Source: Dactylellina haptotyla
Taxonomy: Eukaryota; Ascomycota; Orbiliomycetes; Orbiliales; Orbiliaceae
Assembly: GCA_031310005.1 (NCBI GenBank)
Contig: CM062383.1
Span: forward strand, 3,534,001-3,598,000
Direction: 5' to 3'
Length of the DNA stretch: 64,000 nt
The translations under genes were made by a program, and so were the position numbers. Position 1 is the first letter of the stretch, and the number at the start of each line of letters is the position of its first letter. Below, piece after piece: positions 1 through 12,581 of this stretch. The notes under the pieces are model-generated. The model searched no databases and was not told the origin of the DNA. It saw nothing but the letters and a program-made list of their open reading frames with translations.

Positions 1-3000
1 CACGGCACAGATCGCTGTTGGTAGGCTGGAGAACTTCTACGCACATGCACCGTGCTAGGGCTAAACTGGAAGGGATGGAAAACAAGGTGCATCGCGTGGT
101 GCCCTCATGATCAACCACACCTCTTTCCAGAAGGAGCGCCCGTTAACACCGTTTGCTAATGCGAGGTGCTCAATTGGATATTCTGAAAACTTTTTAGCTT
201 CGGTTCTAATGACGAATTTGGTGTGTACAGGTGGAGGAAACATTACCTTGGTCCAATCCCTTCCACCAACGGTCTTGCAGCTGAAAAACGGTTCAGTCAA
301 ATTTGTAGACAATCTCGGGGAAAAGACGAACCTGAAATAAGTATTATATTTCGCATCTTTACAACCCAATTTGCAACATTTCTCTTCCTATATGCCGAGA
401 CCTCCAGGCCCACTCCATTAGATTTGCGGTCGCGTCCAGGCGAGACCCTTGCTTCTCTTTCGTGTTTCGAGAGACGAGATCAGTGCGGCAAAAGCTGAAA
501 TTGTGTTTCACTCGTCATTCACTGACGCTATTATCAAGGGTGGGTCCTCACAACTTTGGGGGGTATTACTTAAATGGACTATTCATTTTAACGGTTATAA
601 TTCAAAGATCGTATCGTTCAATACTTTTATCGTCGGTGGATCATTTGCTGAAAATAACCAACTTTTACGAAAGAAGGTGGAGCTGAGTTCATGCGCATGC
701 AACTAATCCTCTGCAAGAAATTACTGAAATAGGTGGTCCCAGAGATATGTTCCTGAGTCTTGAATGGCTCGGATGCAGTATTAGTATTCCGGGGGTGGAT
801 ATATAGGTCCAGTAATATAATATTCGATTTTATTCACCTTCTCAAAGCGTTATTGGGCCTACTATTAATTCCGACAAACGTTTCTTGTGAAGCACATGTC
901 TTAAGAATCATTATAACGCAGAACCGTTGAATATTTCGGTTAATATTGCGTCTTCTATCGCGTCTGGGTGTCCATGCTTCGGGAAACCTATACTAGCACG
1001 GAATTAAGGAAATAGTTCTTTCCAAAGTGTGGATACATAGAACCGACCAAAGAAGCCCTGATAACATTAAATACCGCTGTATATAGCTCATAAACCCTTA
1101 CGTGATTGTCGGGCGGCTGTCCCATGGTTGCAACGCGTGGTAAGGCAAGAAAAAGATTGGTGTTAAGAGAATTAGAGAAAGTATTTGATTGGTCTCCGAA
1201 ACCTTTCATCCTATACTATGGCTACTATAATAAGATCGCAGGAGCCCTCCCGTCATAGTATCACTCGTGGAAATGCACTCCGAAGTCTTAATTGTGGGCG
1301 CCACATGTACACTTCCAGTCGCCGACCAGGTGTCACCAACGCCACAGCACTGGGGAAGCGCCTATTTGACCCCAAAAAAATTTTGCTCTACATTTTGCTC
1401 TAAATTTCGGGCTTCCCGTTGAGCCCACGGAAGCCGACTTATTGTCCAGAACACAGAAAAATACGACGGCTGTATAAAGGTATACCATTGTAGGACTGAA
1501 TCTGTTCAATCAAAGTTCAGGGCAGGTGCAATGACCTGATTGATGCAGCTACAGCCGATGCATCATCGCACTCAGGAATGAATGTGGAGATTTAGGAGGC
1601 GTTGATAAATTTGTGCTGGAAGAACGAGGATTTTGCCGATACCGTTCTTCGTTGTGGCTGGAAACCCAAAATATGTTCCTGTGATTCGTCAGAAGCGGCC
1701 GGCCCCGCTTTTTTCGAGAGCTTTTCGAGAGCCACTGCTCAAGGTCCCAAGCACAAGGGCGTTTGTCTCAGCTGAGACATAACCTTGACGTTGTCGACTT
1801 TTTGGAAATGGTAAACGATCAAAGATTGCTCCCAACGTTAGCCTACGACGCCATGGCGGGTTATATTCTCCGAATTCATGGGAAAAAGAACCGACAGAAA
1901 TGGATCATACGATTATTTTGCAGCCTCATTCCTGTTTCTGGCAAACCCTCTCCCACAGACCAAAAACGTGGCATTCTGAAATATCACGCCATGTTTTTTT
2001 TTTTCCTTTGACCGCGTACTTTAACCACCATTAGGTCCTCCATGGCTTGAAGGCTTGAGGCTGAAGTATGAACTCGCACCGTTCTCAGATAGTCAACTAT
2101 ACGTCTTCAAAATAAATAAAAAGGTGATTATCAATAATGACCGAATAAAAAATCTTTAAAAAATCTTTTTAAAAAAAAAAACGATATTCAGAAGCCGAAC
2201 GTCGGCCGGCTCCATCTATTCACTGATCCAACAGCAGCCCAGACAGCCGAACGGATGACAGAAGTAGTTACCCGTAGCTTGTCAAAATAGGCTGCCACCA
2301 TGAAAAAGAGATAATAAAAGCCCCTTTGAGGTCACACGCGCACAGAGGTTTCCTCTCAACGCCGCATTCCGCACTTTTTGCTTCTTCATCGTCACGGATG
2401 TGCTGGTGTACGATTGGAGGAAGTCTTTGCTCGCCTCTCCAACGGTTTTCCCGAGGACCTGTTTTCACCACGGGTGTGTTTCCCCTTTTGCGAGAAAGAT
2501 TTGAGGCAAGGGTAACAAATCGGCACTAGTCCCGAATGGCGTCCCACGCCGTTTGTCTAGCCAACAACGTTGAGTATCGGTAGCTACCGACCGGTATCGA
2601 GGACGGAATGATCCAGGTACCGGTACAACCCGCGTTTCCACGCCCAGGAGTCGAAAATTTGGTTTGTTTTCTTTAATAGAAATCTATTAAGCCCAACTGC
2701 ATGCAAGATTATGATATCCTGTCACTCCGTTTTCAACGGAAGAGATCGTGAGGAGCTACCGAAACCAACCGTGGAGAATCGAATAGCGGAGAAGAGTGCC
2801 GCATAATATTGAGAGGCCACCAAGTAAACCCCGAAACTCCTCAAGCAGTTGTTTCAGGAATGCTCTTGACGGTAGTTTCAAAACCCGGACCCACTTTCGA
2901 TTGGAAATTGAAAGTCACGGTGAACAGATCTAAAAAGTCTAATTAGCTTTCAACACGGCTCTTCGGTCAAGTCCAGCGGTTTGTTTTTTCCTAGGATTGC

Positions 3001-6000
3001 AGACTAGGTAATGACTGTTTATTTCATCTTATTTTATTTTTATTTTTTTATTTTTTATTTTACTTTTTAGCCCGATTTATCTGGAAAACCGAATTGACAG
3101 GGGTTGCCGAGATCTTCGATCGCGAGATCGGGAAGAAGTAACGGACGAAACGTTCCCGCGAGATGGTCGTACTCGTCAATTATCACCAAAACCGGGCATC
3201 TGATTTAATTTCCCGCACTTGGTGTGCACTCTTAGAGCACCCCTCTAAGAAATAAAGAAAAGTAAAAAATAAAGAAACAATCTCCAGGTTCCATCGTTCA
3301 GCCGCCCTGTTGAAAAGGAGAGAAATCCTTCCATCTGAAGTTTTTTCGTCAATTTGTGGGAAACGTGTGCTTGGAAGAATGAGGGTATGACGAAAGCTAG
3401 AAAGCTTTGGAACCGAATTAAATGTACGCTAGCCTCTTTTGTGACCACCTTACTGTCCTGATTGGAAAGGTGGAGCCTATATTCCGTGAACTTGAGGAAT
3501 ATGCACCTTCAAGGATAACCGTCCAATAAAGTGGATCCTTTGGCTAAATCTCCTGCGGCCAGAACAGTCTGTGGGGAAGCCTCAAATGCAGAATCGGCTC
3601 TGGTCGCATCACTTGGCTTCCCGTGCCTCTCAAAACACACTTTTATGCACAACCTGAGGCACCCGATTGCTGTCCTTGCAAAGTCTTTTTGGATGCACGA
3701 GCACATCTGAGATCTGCTTGAATGTTCTTTATCGACTATCTTTCACCCGCACAGGACTCCATTCCCAAACAGAAGAATATGCAAATTGACTCCGAGAATC
3801 TTGATCCACCACTGGCTCAAAGAAGAAAAACACGCTTCCCGAAATGGTCCTATTCCCCACAAACCCCCCTAGAGATTGGTTTCAAACGAGAAAGATTCCG
3901 TTCAAATAAATGCGCTCTACGTCACCGAGCTTTAGCTAGCTTCTGGTACATATTGTGAGTTTGGTCATTTTATTCTATTGTCGGACAAGCCCCTTAAATT
4001 CGTTGTGTTTACCGAAGGGTCCATTCAACACCGGAAATCCCGTTGCTGCTCATCTCGGCATTCTAGACGACGTCGCCGCTGTCGGTCCTCTTAGACGGCA
4101 ATCTCTAATGAATAAATCAAAATAATATCGGGCTTAAAGTTGCCTTGTGAGAGACTTGATGGACATAAAACATATACGGGGGGTTGATCACCAACAGGAA
4201 ACTCGCCAAATAGACAACAACCAATTAGTATCAGGTAAATCAAATCCCCTCTGTGGCAAATTCTCGGTGTTCAAATTACACTTTATTTATTTGCGAGCTC
4301 CCACAGCTAGCGTCAACTGCACGCGATATTATTTGTTTGTGTACCGGGGTTAAGCTCTTTCGAACCTCTATCATTTAATAGGTACTGGTTTGGCGATCTG
4401 GAGGATTTCCGATTATTGTCGAGATCTGTTTCCCAATAGAAGCTGAGAAAGCCTCCCAGTGCACAATCTTTTCACCTTCATAAGGGATTGTCAAGGGTTT
4501 ACCAGCTGAAATCGGATCTAGAAGTCAAGAAATTCTCCGAAGTGGGTTTTTGTTTTGCTTCTTGCTTCTCTGTAATATTTCTGACGTTGCAAAGAATGAA
4601 AGTTGTGCATGGACGAAAGCGGGACACTGACCTTGTCTAGCTGATCTCCAGCTCAGACTTTCAGGCGAAAGAAGGTTGCGAATACAGGACCCCAGGGTTA
4701 AAGATTTGGGCTGCGTTGCTCGTCCCCGACCAAGACCGGTTTCTAATGTTTGATAGGTTGGGTCAGAACTCCTTGGGACTCGTATGATTATCGGCTGCAT
4801 GGCTCATTCCAAGTTACTGCCCATAAATCAATTGAGGTAAAAAAAATATTTCTTTTTGAAAAGGCTCCGTATGCGTTTTCCCTTCCTTCTTGCTCGCAGG
4901 AACCAGCGGCTAGATCTAGAATAACGCTTGAGATCTGTATCGCCAATCGAGATCCAATCTGGAATTCTGACCCTAACTAGGGTTGGTCACTGCTGCTATT
5001 CCGCAGAAGGTCAAGATATCTCTTGCCTCACATACAGAAAACCTGTTTAACAGGTCTATGGGGCAGGAGCACCTTCGAGGCGACCTTAAAGAAGATATAC
5101 CCTAGTTTCTATTTCCCGAACTTATTAATGATCCGCATCGGTTCGAAAGTTGCTTGAAACTTGCAGGTTTTCCGATCTACTTCGCAACAGGACAGGGCGA
5201 CGTTAGATGGACAGGGAAAACCTCGGACCGTTCTGAATTTCCGTGCCCTCTCTTGCCTATCACGGATCACAGAATGGTGGTGGACGGCCTATTCTTACGA
5301 TCTTCGATCTGCCGGGGTGTTTCCCACCATCTTCGACAAGCTTCTGCGCTTGAAAAATTTTTCAAGGTAACTTTCAACTTGTTGTCACCGCAAATGGTCA
5401 CTCATGGGTCCCTGAGGACACCCCCATCTTTTTCCGTTATGGCAAGAATAGGAGGATCTACCCCTCCCTCCTGGCATGAATTGCGGGTGGTTTCTAGATG
5501 CCTGGGTAAACTTACTCTCGGTTCTATTTCATCGACTGGCCCATCCTGTTGCTCCTCTTTCCTTGAGGGAAATACGAAAGTTCTCGCATTTTGTTGAGAC
5601 CTATACAGGCTACTCCATGTCATTGAGCTACAGTACTAGTAACATCAAACGAATCCATCCAACAATTCCTAGGAGAAACGGTGCTAGTTATTTGTTCAGT
5701 GCAATAGTTTGTGGCAGTCACAACAGGAATAGCAATATATTACAAACGTTTTAAAGAGAGAGAGGACATTTAGTTGGCTCTACATAGATCTACCAGGATT
5801 CCGTGTGAATAAATGTTTCAATACCATTCTAGAGGTACTGGCTTTATTGGTTTTGAGATCTGCTTTAATAGACTAGGTGGCCTGCTACGAAGTGGCTAGT
5901 TAATGGAATTTGATTTTAGTATGCTGAAAGTGCCATAACATATCGGAGAGAGTATTGAATATATCGTGCCAGGCTCCTTTCCAGTTTCCAAGAAATTCTC

Positions 6001-6954
6001 CGGATTCGAGTGAAGATGGCTTGAGGCGAGTGGAAGGCTAATGCAACGAAAGTAGCTGTAAAACCTCCCGTAGTAAAAGAATGAGACAAGCGGACCTGGC
6101 CACAGAACACGGAAACAACAGATTTTCTTCTTCCCTGGTGTCACCAATGGCACATTCCACAAAGTGCTGGCCTGCCATTTTCGCCTTTGTTTTTCGCCGT
6201 GAGCACAAAATATTAAAGTTCAGGCCACACTTTTCCCCATGGGCACGCGCATCGTGGGATGTTCTGGTTTGATATTAACGGAAGACAGCTGATCCAGGCG
6301 CATTCTCTCTATGTTGTAGTCTCACACAACGTTCGATGGTTACCAGAAGTTGGAGTACGATATCTATGTGGTGTAAATTTGAACACTTTTTTTGTTCCTT
6401 CATATATTATTCGGCTCCCTTCAGCTGCAGCTACATCATTAATTTGTCCATACAGATTAAAGAGCAAATCAAGGAGGAATAGAGAAATAAGAGATGAAGA
6501 TCCATAAATAGGTCTCCATGATGTGACTATTATGCTAAGCCACCTACTATACAATGTTGGAAAGAAAAGCCCAGAAACGCCGGATGAATGACTTAGAAAT
6601 CCCCAAACCAAAAGTTCACAAAAAGCCCGCAGAGAAGGGGGAAAAAAGGAAATGAAAAAGAACCAAACCCTGCCAGACTCCATTCCCAGTATTCCCTTCC
6701 AAGTGATAACCAATAAAAAATATAAAAATAAAAGGAAACAATTAATGAGACAAATAGCGGTATGGTAATGTTTATAGGGATAAGCTTCAAAGTTAGAGGG
6801 GCGGGAATAAAGAAGATAGATGAGGCAGACCCGGATGAATGATGCTCGGTAAAGGATATATATGTAGGCTCGCTAAAAAAAAAAAAAAAGAGACAGAAAG
6901 GTCAAGGGGCTTATAAATTCGTGATTATTATATAATAAGATTATGTGAGGATGT
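1..6954. other. Gene-poor region with no supported gene
   Basis: No open frame here shows a domain, a conserved motif or a convincing exon/intron chain. The longest frames are under 150 codons, overlap in several frames and look random. Small perfect palindromes occur near 2578-2592 (core cggtagctaccg) and 2617-2626 (gtaccggtac), and an A/T-rich patch lies near 2100-2190, but none forms a recognisable element. The stretch 6300-6950, just downstream of the Myb gene, is probably its 3' untranslated and flanking sequence. I recognised no transposon proteins or terminal repeats. The region could be very old decayed repeats or simply non-coding DNA. Confidence 0.5.
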
Positions 6955-7974
6955 TTAAAGAAGAATGCTGGATAGATTCATTCGCTGATCCTTGTTGGAA
7001 CCTGCGGGAGAGAGTGGTGTGGCTGGTAGCGTTGGGAAAGATCCAGTGGTTGGGGTGGCAGGAGGCGGTAAGTTCATTTGCTTTGGTTCAGTGATTCGGA
7101 AGGATTGTGAAAGCTCTGCAAGTTGGGCTAAATAACCACCGTGTTCATGTAGATGATTTCGAGGCGACTGGTTGCTATGTGTGTATAGCTTCTCCGCATG
7201 GGAAGACTGAGAGTACCTTCTCTCGTCCATTGGGTGAGGAAGGCTTCGCCGGCGGTCATCATAAGGCTGATTCCTATATTGATTAAGTGGAGCGTGAGAA
7301 TAGCCCGTGGACGCTCTGGCGGCCAGCGGTGGTAAGTTGACATCCGCTGAAGGGGAAGCGGGCAGTCGTGGGGAAGCAGAGTTGGGTGAAATAGAATCCA
7401 TGGTCAATGCTGGGGTTGTTTCTTTGGAGCCTCTCCTAGACATAGAAATAGATAGCGGAGGGGAAAGGAGTGCAGGCTCGACATAATGACGTTGAGGGTG
7501 TGCCAGTGACGGGTGATGGTGTAGATGTTGTTGTGAGGAATTCTCATTGAACGAAGGTGAATGTGGCATGGGCTCGATTGATACTAATTTGTATGCACGT
7601 TCTTGCTCGACCGAGGAACGGCCAGCCTCTATCTGTTTCTGCCTCATGCACATTCGTTTTCTTCGGTTCATGCCACCGTTCCACCAGTTCTTGACGGCAT
7701 TGTCGCTTCGGCCCTTTAATCGTCTAGCAATCTCTGCCCATCGCTTGCCCATCTCTGCTACAAGCTGTTCGATCAGAGCCCCTTCCTCCGGTGTGATAGG
7801 ATCACGATTGAGTTGAGGTTTCAAGTTCTGGTGAAAACGTTCTCTACATTGCTTCGGTGATCTCGTGCCGACAAGTTGTGATATTCGCACCCAGTTGTGA
7901 GCCCCGAATCTCTGGACAAGGGAAACTAAATTGCCATCCTCCATTGGCGACCATGGCCCCCGACGTTGCTGCAT
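6955..7974 (-). CDS. flbD: FlbD-type two-repeat Myb transcription factor
   Basis: This encodes a nuclear DNA-binding protein of 339 residues on one exon. Two Myb/SANT repeats fill residues 4-108: the first holds RRGPWSPMED and NWVRISQLVGTRSPKQCRER, the second ends RWAEIARRLKGRSDNAVKNW. The linker motif FHQNLKPQLNRDPI and the ending NRRKR match the fungal FlbD group closely. In Aspergillus, FlbD is one of the upstream activators of asexual sporulation and also acts in sexual development. The rest is a Ser/Pro/His-rich, probably disordered tail ending RMNLSSILL; as I remember it, FlbD proteins have a similar short hydrophobic terminus. I chose the ATG at 7974 because the frame extends upstream only through non-ATG codons and the Myb repeat begins three residues after this Met. 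The family assignment is strong; a conidiation role in this species is inferred. Confidence 0.87.
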   Translation of the reverse strand: MQQRRGPWSPMEDGNLVSLVQRFGAHNWVRISQLVGTRSPKQCRERFHQNLKPQLNRDPITPEEGALIEQLVAEMGKRWAEIARRLKGRSDNAVKNWWNGGMNRRKRMCMRQKQIEAGRSSVEQERAYKLVSIEPMPHSPSFNENSSQQHLHHHPSLAHPQRHYVEPALLSPPLSISMSRRGSKETTPALTMDSISPNSASPRLPASPSADVNLPPLAARASTGYSHAPLNQYRNQPYDDRRRSLPHPMDERRYSQSSHAEKLYTHSNQSPRNHLHEHGGYLAQLAELSQSFRITEPKQMNLPPPATPTTGSFPTLPATPLSPAGSNKDQRMNLSSILL

Positions 7975-8216
7975 TGTTGTGGCTTCGGAATCTTGTAGTA
8001 TCACGACCGCTATTGATTTTATTGAATCGAAGGGTATATAAGAACCCCTTTGGTTTGATCCCTTTTGTTAGAGGATGTTGTGCAAAACCTTTGGGTCCTC
8101 AATATAAAATTAGCATGGGAACAACACACATCCCGGTGTAATTGAGTGATCGAGCTACCTTGAGAAGAGTTATTGCATCTATATACAGAAGACAGTTGGA
8201 GGGATTGTTAGTTTTG

Positions 8217-8250
8217 GGAAGGAAGGAAAGAAGGAAAGAAATAAAAAAAA
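8217..8250. repeat. Purine-rich GGAA/GAAA simple repeat
   Basis: A run of GGAA and GAAA units followed by an A-rich tail lies about 250 bp upstream of the flbD start codon, reading away from the gene. It is an imperfect tetranucleotide microsatellite. It sits in the likely promoter region, so it could vary between strains, but no function can be read from the sequence. Confidence 0.7.
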
Positions 8251-8698
8251 GAATAATGAGATAATATAGAGGAAGAAAAGAAACCTGCGTATATGATGCT
8301 GGATATTATAGGTGGAGCTTATGAGCTTGATGTTGATTATATAGGTGGAGTGGTTTATTCTGAGTACAAGCGAAACGGGATGGCGGGAAGATGGGTATAA
8401 GTATGTATTGCGAGTTTGGATGTAAGAACCAGAAACAAAACTAAATGATAATATATTTAAGTGTGTAGGTGCTTAATACTTCCGCTACTGGGCTGCCCAG
8501 GTGTGGCCTTGAAATTAGTATGCAGTTTTTACGCTTTCAAGGAGAAAAAGGCACATGTCCCGTTAGGCTTTGGGTGGATCTCTGATTTCAACGGAGGAAG
8601 GGGAAGAAAAAAAGAAAACACCACTAGGAAGCGCCCGTCCACGGTGGACCCCCTGGATGTTCGGGCAGCCCTGAGAGCTACTCTGGGGGGCACGAAGG

Positions 8699-8719
8699 AA
8701 AAAAAAAAAAAAAAAAAAA
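8699..8719. repeat. Poly-A tract of 21 bases
   Basis: An uninterrupted run of 21 A. Such a tract can be the tail of an old retroposed copy (LINE, SINE or processed transcript) or a slipped homopolymer. The upstream 250 bp hold an open frame across 8461-8862 but no domain and no flanking target-site duplication that I could find. Confidence 0.7.
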
Positions 8720-9897
8720 CGCAACAAGCAGCCGGCACACAGGTTGTGTCTTGGCATAAATTGCTCGATCCAGCCCCAAAAGCAAAATATATCAATAACA
8801 CCGAGGCCATAGTGCAGCTAAGGCTGAAATGGATTGTAAGGACCCGCCGTCAAGGAAATTAAGAATCGATGACGAGAGTGGAGGCAGCAAACTTTTTTTC
8901 TTTTCTTTTGAGGCGGTTTGTAACCACCATCGAATCGTTCAATTAGCATCGCCTATAAACGGGTCCTTTCGGCGGGCCGAGTTTAAAGGGCTCTCAAATG
9001 TATGGAAATTGTGTTGTTGGGCTTGAAAAGCCACCTTGAGGACACAGAAGGCCCAGAATCTCGATCTCTCGTCTTGACCAGCTCGCGCATCATCAGAAGC
9101 AATTTCCTTCCCCCAAAACTCCAAGATCTTGGAATCCTTTTCATTCTCTTTCTTTTCATTGATAGGATCCAGATTCAACTATTAGGTTTCCAAACCAACA
9201 AAGATCCAAGCCTCGCACAAGATAGAGATATTAGAACCTAGTTCCAAAACGGGAAATATTGAGAATATTGCTCCAAACCATTAACACGGTACATTGTAAT
9301 ACCCAACGTGATAGGACAGAGCCGAGAGTGTGTCGATCGTGGGATGCTATATTAACTACAATAACGTTATAAATCAGTTCGAATAATCTCATATGAAATC
9401 ATTAGGAGTAGTTAACATTTCCCAAATGGCTCTATAAGAACATTTGGGTTTGCTTCTGATCTCTGTTCCCACCGTCCTTCCTGTTAGCGGTTAGTAGGGA
9501 TCGGATATGTTCGTATGCAAATCAGATACAAACATCGAGACCGATCTCCCGGGCATGGGTTTCAAGATTATACTCAACGCTAAGTTTCTTATTCTATTCA
9601 ACCTGACATAACCTCAAACTCTAGCTACAGATCGATATCCCTTTCCCTGACCGACAGAGCTCTAACTAGCTACCCGTTCTATTGATGTACTGGTTTCTCT
9701 TTCTTGTGGCCAATTTATTTGAATCGAAATTTTGGCTTAACCGCGCATTCTTCCAAGCGGACTCCTTAACTTAGGCTTAGCCTGCCGGCTGTGTTGGACT
9801 TAGGTCAAATCTTTCTAAGTAAAGAAACAGGAACATCCGCAGGCTTCTGAAACGTAAACTGTTGAAATTACCGAACTTGAACTTCAAGCCTAAACTC

Positions 9898-9932
9898 TTT
9901 TTTTTTTTTTTTTTTTCTTTCTCTCTCTCTCA
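9898..9932. repeat. Poly-T followed by CT microsatellite
   Basis: Nineteen T are followed by a short CTTT and a TC dinucleotide run. It is low-complexity sequence in the gene-poor region. Read on the minus strand it is a GA run followed by poly-A, which could be a worn retroposon tail, but no element body was recognised next to it. Confidence 0.65.
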
Positions 9933-10685
9933 TAGAATGGGAAACGGCAGAAAATACTAAGTTTAACATGACTCCTGACTCTGAGGCCCGTCCTAATGCG
10001 CTGGTCTCCATGGGTTCGTTATTAGTGTTTCCGATCGATCGTGAACAGAGCCGGCCGATCAGAAAGCGGAATGACACCAGGCTTCCACTCTCTAGATACT
10101 GAAGCTTCCACCGGGGCACGATATTTCAAAAGAAAAGAAAGCGGGACTGCCTCAAGATGGAAGCATCCGGGCACTCATCTGTGATTTTACATGCATGCAA
10201 CTTGACCGAGTTTGCAGCGGCGCTAAAACGTCCGGATATTTTTTATTTTTGTGGATGGCCTTAACACGGAAGGATCGCGGTTCGAGTCAAGCTATCTTTG
10301 GGAGGCCGAACATGTCCAGAAGTTCAACGTTTTGCTGCCGTATCTGGATGGCTGCATTGGGAATGGTTCAAGGTGCCAATCAAGGGTCCCTATCCTCACA
10401 ATGTGAAAGACGTCACCAACTATTATTATTTCCGTCCCTTCAAAACGGCACGAAGAAATTCTCTCTGGCAGTTTAAGTATTGAGAAATATTGTTTCGTAA
10501 TATGGACTATGAATCGTTCTCCTCTCTAAAATATAGCCAAGGCTGTTGAGCGTTCTAGCAGAGTATTCTATCACTACCTAAATTGATACAACAAACGAAA
10601 GCACTTGAGCCTCGAGATCTGATATTGCTGGGTAAGGAATGAGATCCCCTCCATTTGTGTCTATCTCGACCGTGACCCGTCGACC

Positions 10686-10910
10686 CTACCGAACTGTTTT
10701 TTCCGAAGATCCCTTCAGATCTTCGGAATCAGTTTGGAGCCAGCGAACCCTTGACAACCCGAGGGTCTGGATGCGGCGAAAAGCCTCTCCCATCGTAGTT
10801 CCCGCAAGCATGATGCCTGTTGCCACAATATTGCCGATTGTCTTTGGCAAGCTGGATTGTATAATTGAAAACGGCGCTAAAGTGTCGAGTTCCTCTTGTC
10901 CTCCCTCTCC
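10686..10910 (-). pseudogene. Unrecognised protein-like fragment
   Basis: A minus-strand frame of 74 codons is open from a stop just above 10910 down to the stop at 10686. It has no start codon near its upstream edge. The middle reads TIGNIVATGIMLAGTTMGEA and continues into a basic, amphipathic stretch ending SSEKTVR, which has the residue balance of real protein. It could be the last exon of a decayed gene or chance. No family is recognised, and no matching upstream exon was found. Confidence 0.25.
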
Positions 10911-12284
10911 TTAACCAACGAACTGGTGTGCAGTGGTTGTTAATGCAATGCCGGTTCCAACGGTATTTACCGAGGCAGTTGGTGCCCCCTACGCTACGTA
11001 ACAGGCGCAAGGTGGAGCACCCGAAGGGTAATTGTCGACAACTGATTTGTTGGCAGTAAATCAACACTTACAAACCGCACCCGCACCCACACCCAGTGCC
11101 TTGGATAATTGTCAGGATAAGGAAAGAGGTCGCCGATGAAAATCAATGACTGGACTCAACTAGGGTTGACGGAGAGAACCCACTGCCAGATTGAGGTCCA
11201 ATCGTGGCGCATTGGCGGAGAACCCTTGCCCAAAGGAGATTAACTATGGGGCTCCACCAACAGCGGTTTTTCGTCCCGGGCTGCTTTCGGTCCTCCTCTC
11301 CCTCTTCGGGGTGTTGGCTTCGCAAGGTTTCCAAATGGAGGAACGTTTGCCCTAGCGGTCGATCTGGCTGCGGAGATAATTCGATCCTACCCTCCCACTT
11401 CTTCTGCCAGCCCTTCCAGATCTCCCCAAATCTCCAACCCCACGATGGGCGATGCTACTGATTGACACGAGCGAGGTTCGAATCGAGACTAAAGCCTGTT
11501 CGTATGCTTGGAACCATTACATCGAACAGGCTCCCGCTGGAACCCTCTAATAATTGCAGATCGTATAATTCCACTGGAACGTGAGTTACACGCGAGACTA
11601 CCGTCTTCGAACCCACTTTCTGCGTGTCTCCTCCGGTTACATTTTGCGTACGGTGCACAAGCATTAATCGATTTCCTGGGGCTGACTTTAAAGTTTCCCT
11701 GGGTTCCTCTATTCTTCCGCAGTTATTTTTCAAACATTTTTGTTTTGCTTGGTTTCTTTTCCCTGTCCTTCACCTCCCCCAAATAAACTACCCGTCTACA
11801 ACCCGTTTGGATTGGACAGAGTCATGTACCCACTTGCTCTGTCGGCTGGGGATTGCATTTCAAGGGCCCAGGAACTTTGCACCTACGTCATAGGTACAGG
11901 ACTCAAATATGCTTGAACCATGTCCACCAATAATAGGGAGGTCGTCCCGCGTGTCTTTGATAGCAGAAAAATTATTGCTTTCGATGAAAGTTAGGGGTAG
12001 GCGAAATGAGAACTTTCGTCAGGCCAGGGTCCATGGATGTGTAGCTCTTGGCTAAGCTGGATCACGGTCTAGATCTCAACGGCCGGGATGTTTATTCCAT
12101 ACAGTGCACAACAATGCGCCGCATCCCTGGCGCGCAAGCAAGCCATGCTCTTTCTCTGGGGAAGAACTTCTCCTATAACTCACAAGGAAAATGGGAATCC
12201 AAAGCTGAAGCTTTGATGCCGACTTGACTTGAGACATGCCCGCAGTCGGCTAAACCCATAGTTTCGAACAAGTTTGAAATTTCG

Positions 12285-12581
12285 CTATTTTCCTTCTGAC
12301 TTTTCGAGGGCAACCCACGCCGCAATAATGCACCCTGGATTAATAGTTGGCCCGTATCGATGGAAAGTGCGGGATCTGTTACCCTTGTAAAGACTGTGGT
12401 CCTTGTTGATTGCTCTTACCGTTTGCTCGGTCCAGCAGTTTTGGATCAGGGAGTCGATGATGGAGTTGATGGAGACATTTGTCTGATCCTCTGCCCTGTA
12501 GCGAATTGCACCTCCGATCCAGAATAGCTCCTCCGGTTGTTGTCTTCTTCGGGTTGCCCAAACACAAACGGTTTCCTTTTG
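12285..12581 (-). pseudogene. Unrecognised protein-like fragment with splice-like site
   Basis: A minus-strand frame of about 98 codons is open between two stops and has no ATG at its head. It contains EELFWIGGAIRYRAEDQTN and then INSIIDSLIQNCWTEQT, after which the DNA reads GTAAGA, a good 5' splice site. It may therefore be an internal exon of a decayed or multi-exon gene. I recognise no family, and I could not find convincing partner exons on either side. Confidence 0.25.

Noticed and set aside
2578-2626. Perfect short palindromes as possible operators or hairpins
   Set aside because: Ten to twelve bases with no linked gene; expected by chance in a window of this size.
10265-10290. A tRNA B-box-like GGTTCGAGTC (another near 11473)
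   Set aside because: No A-box at the right distance and no pairing acceptor stem.
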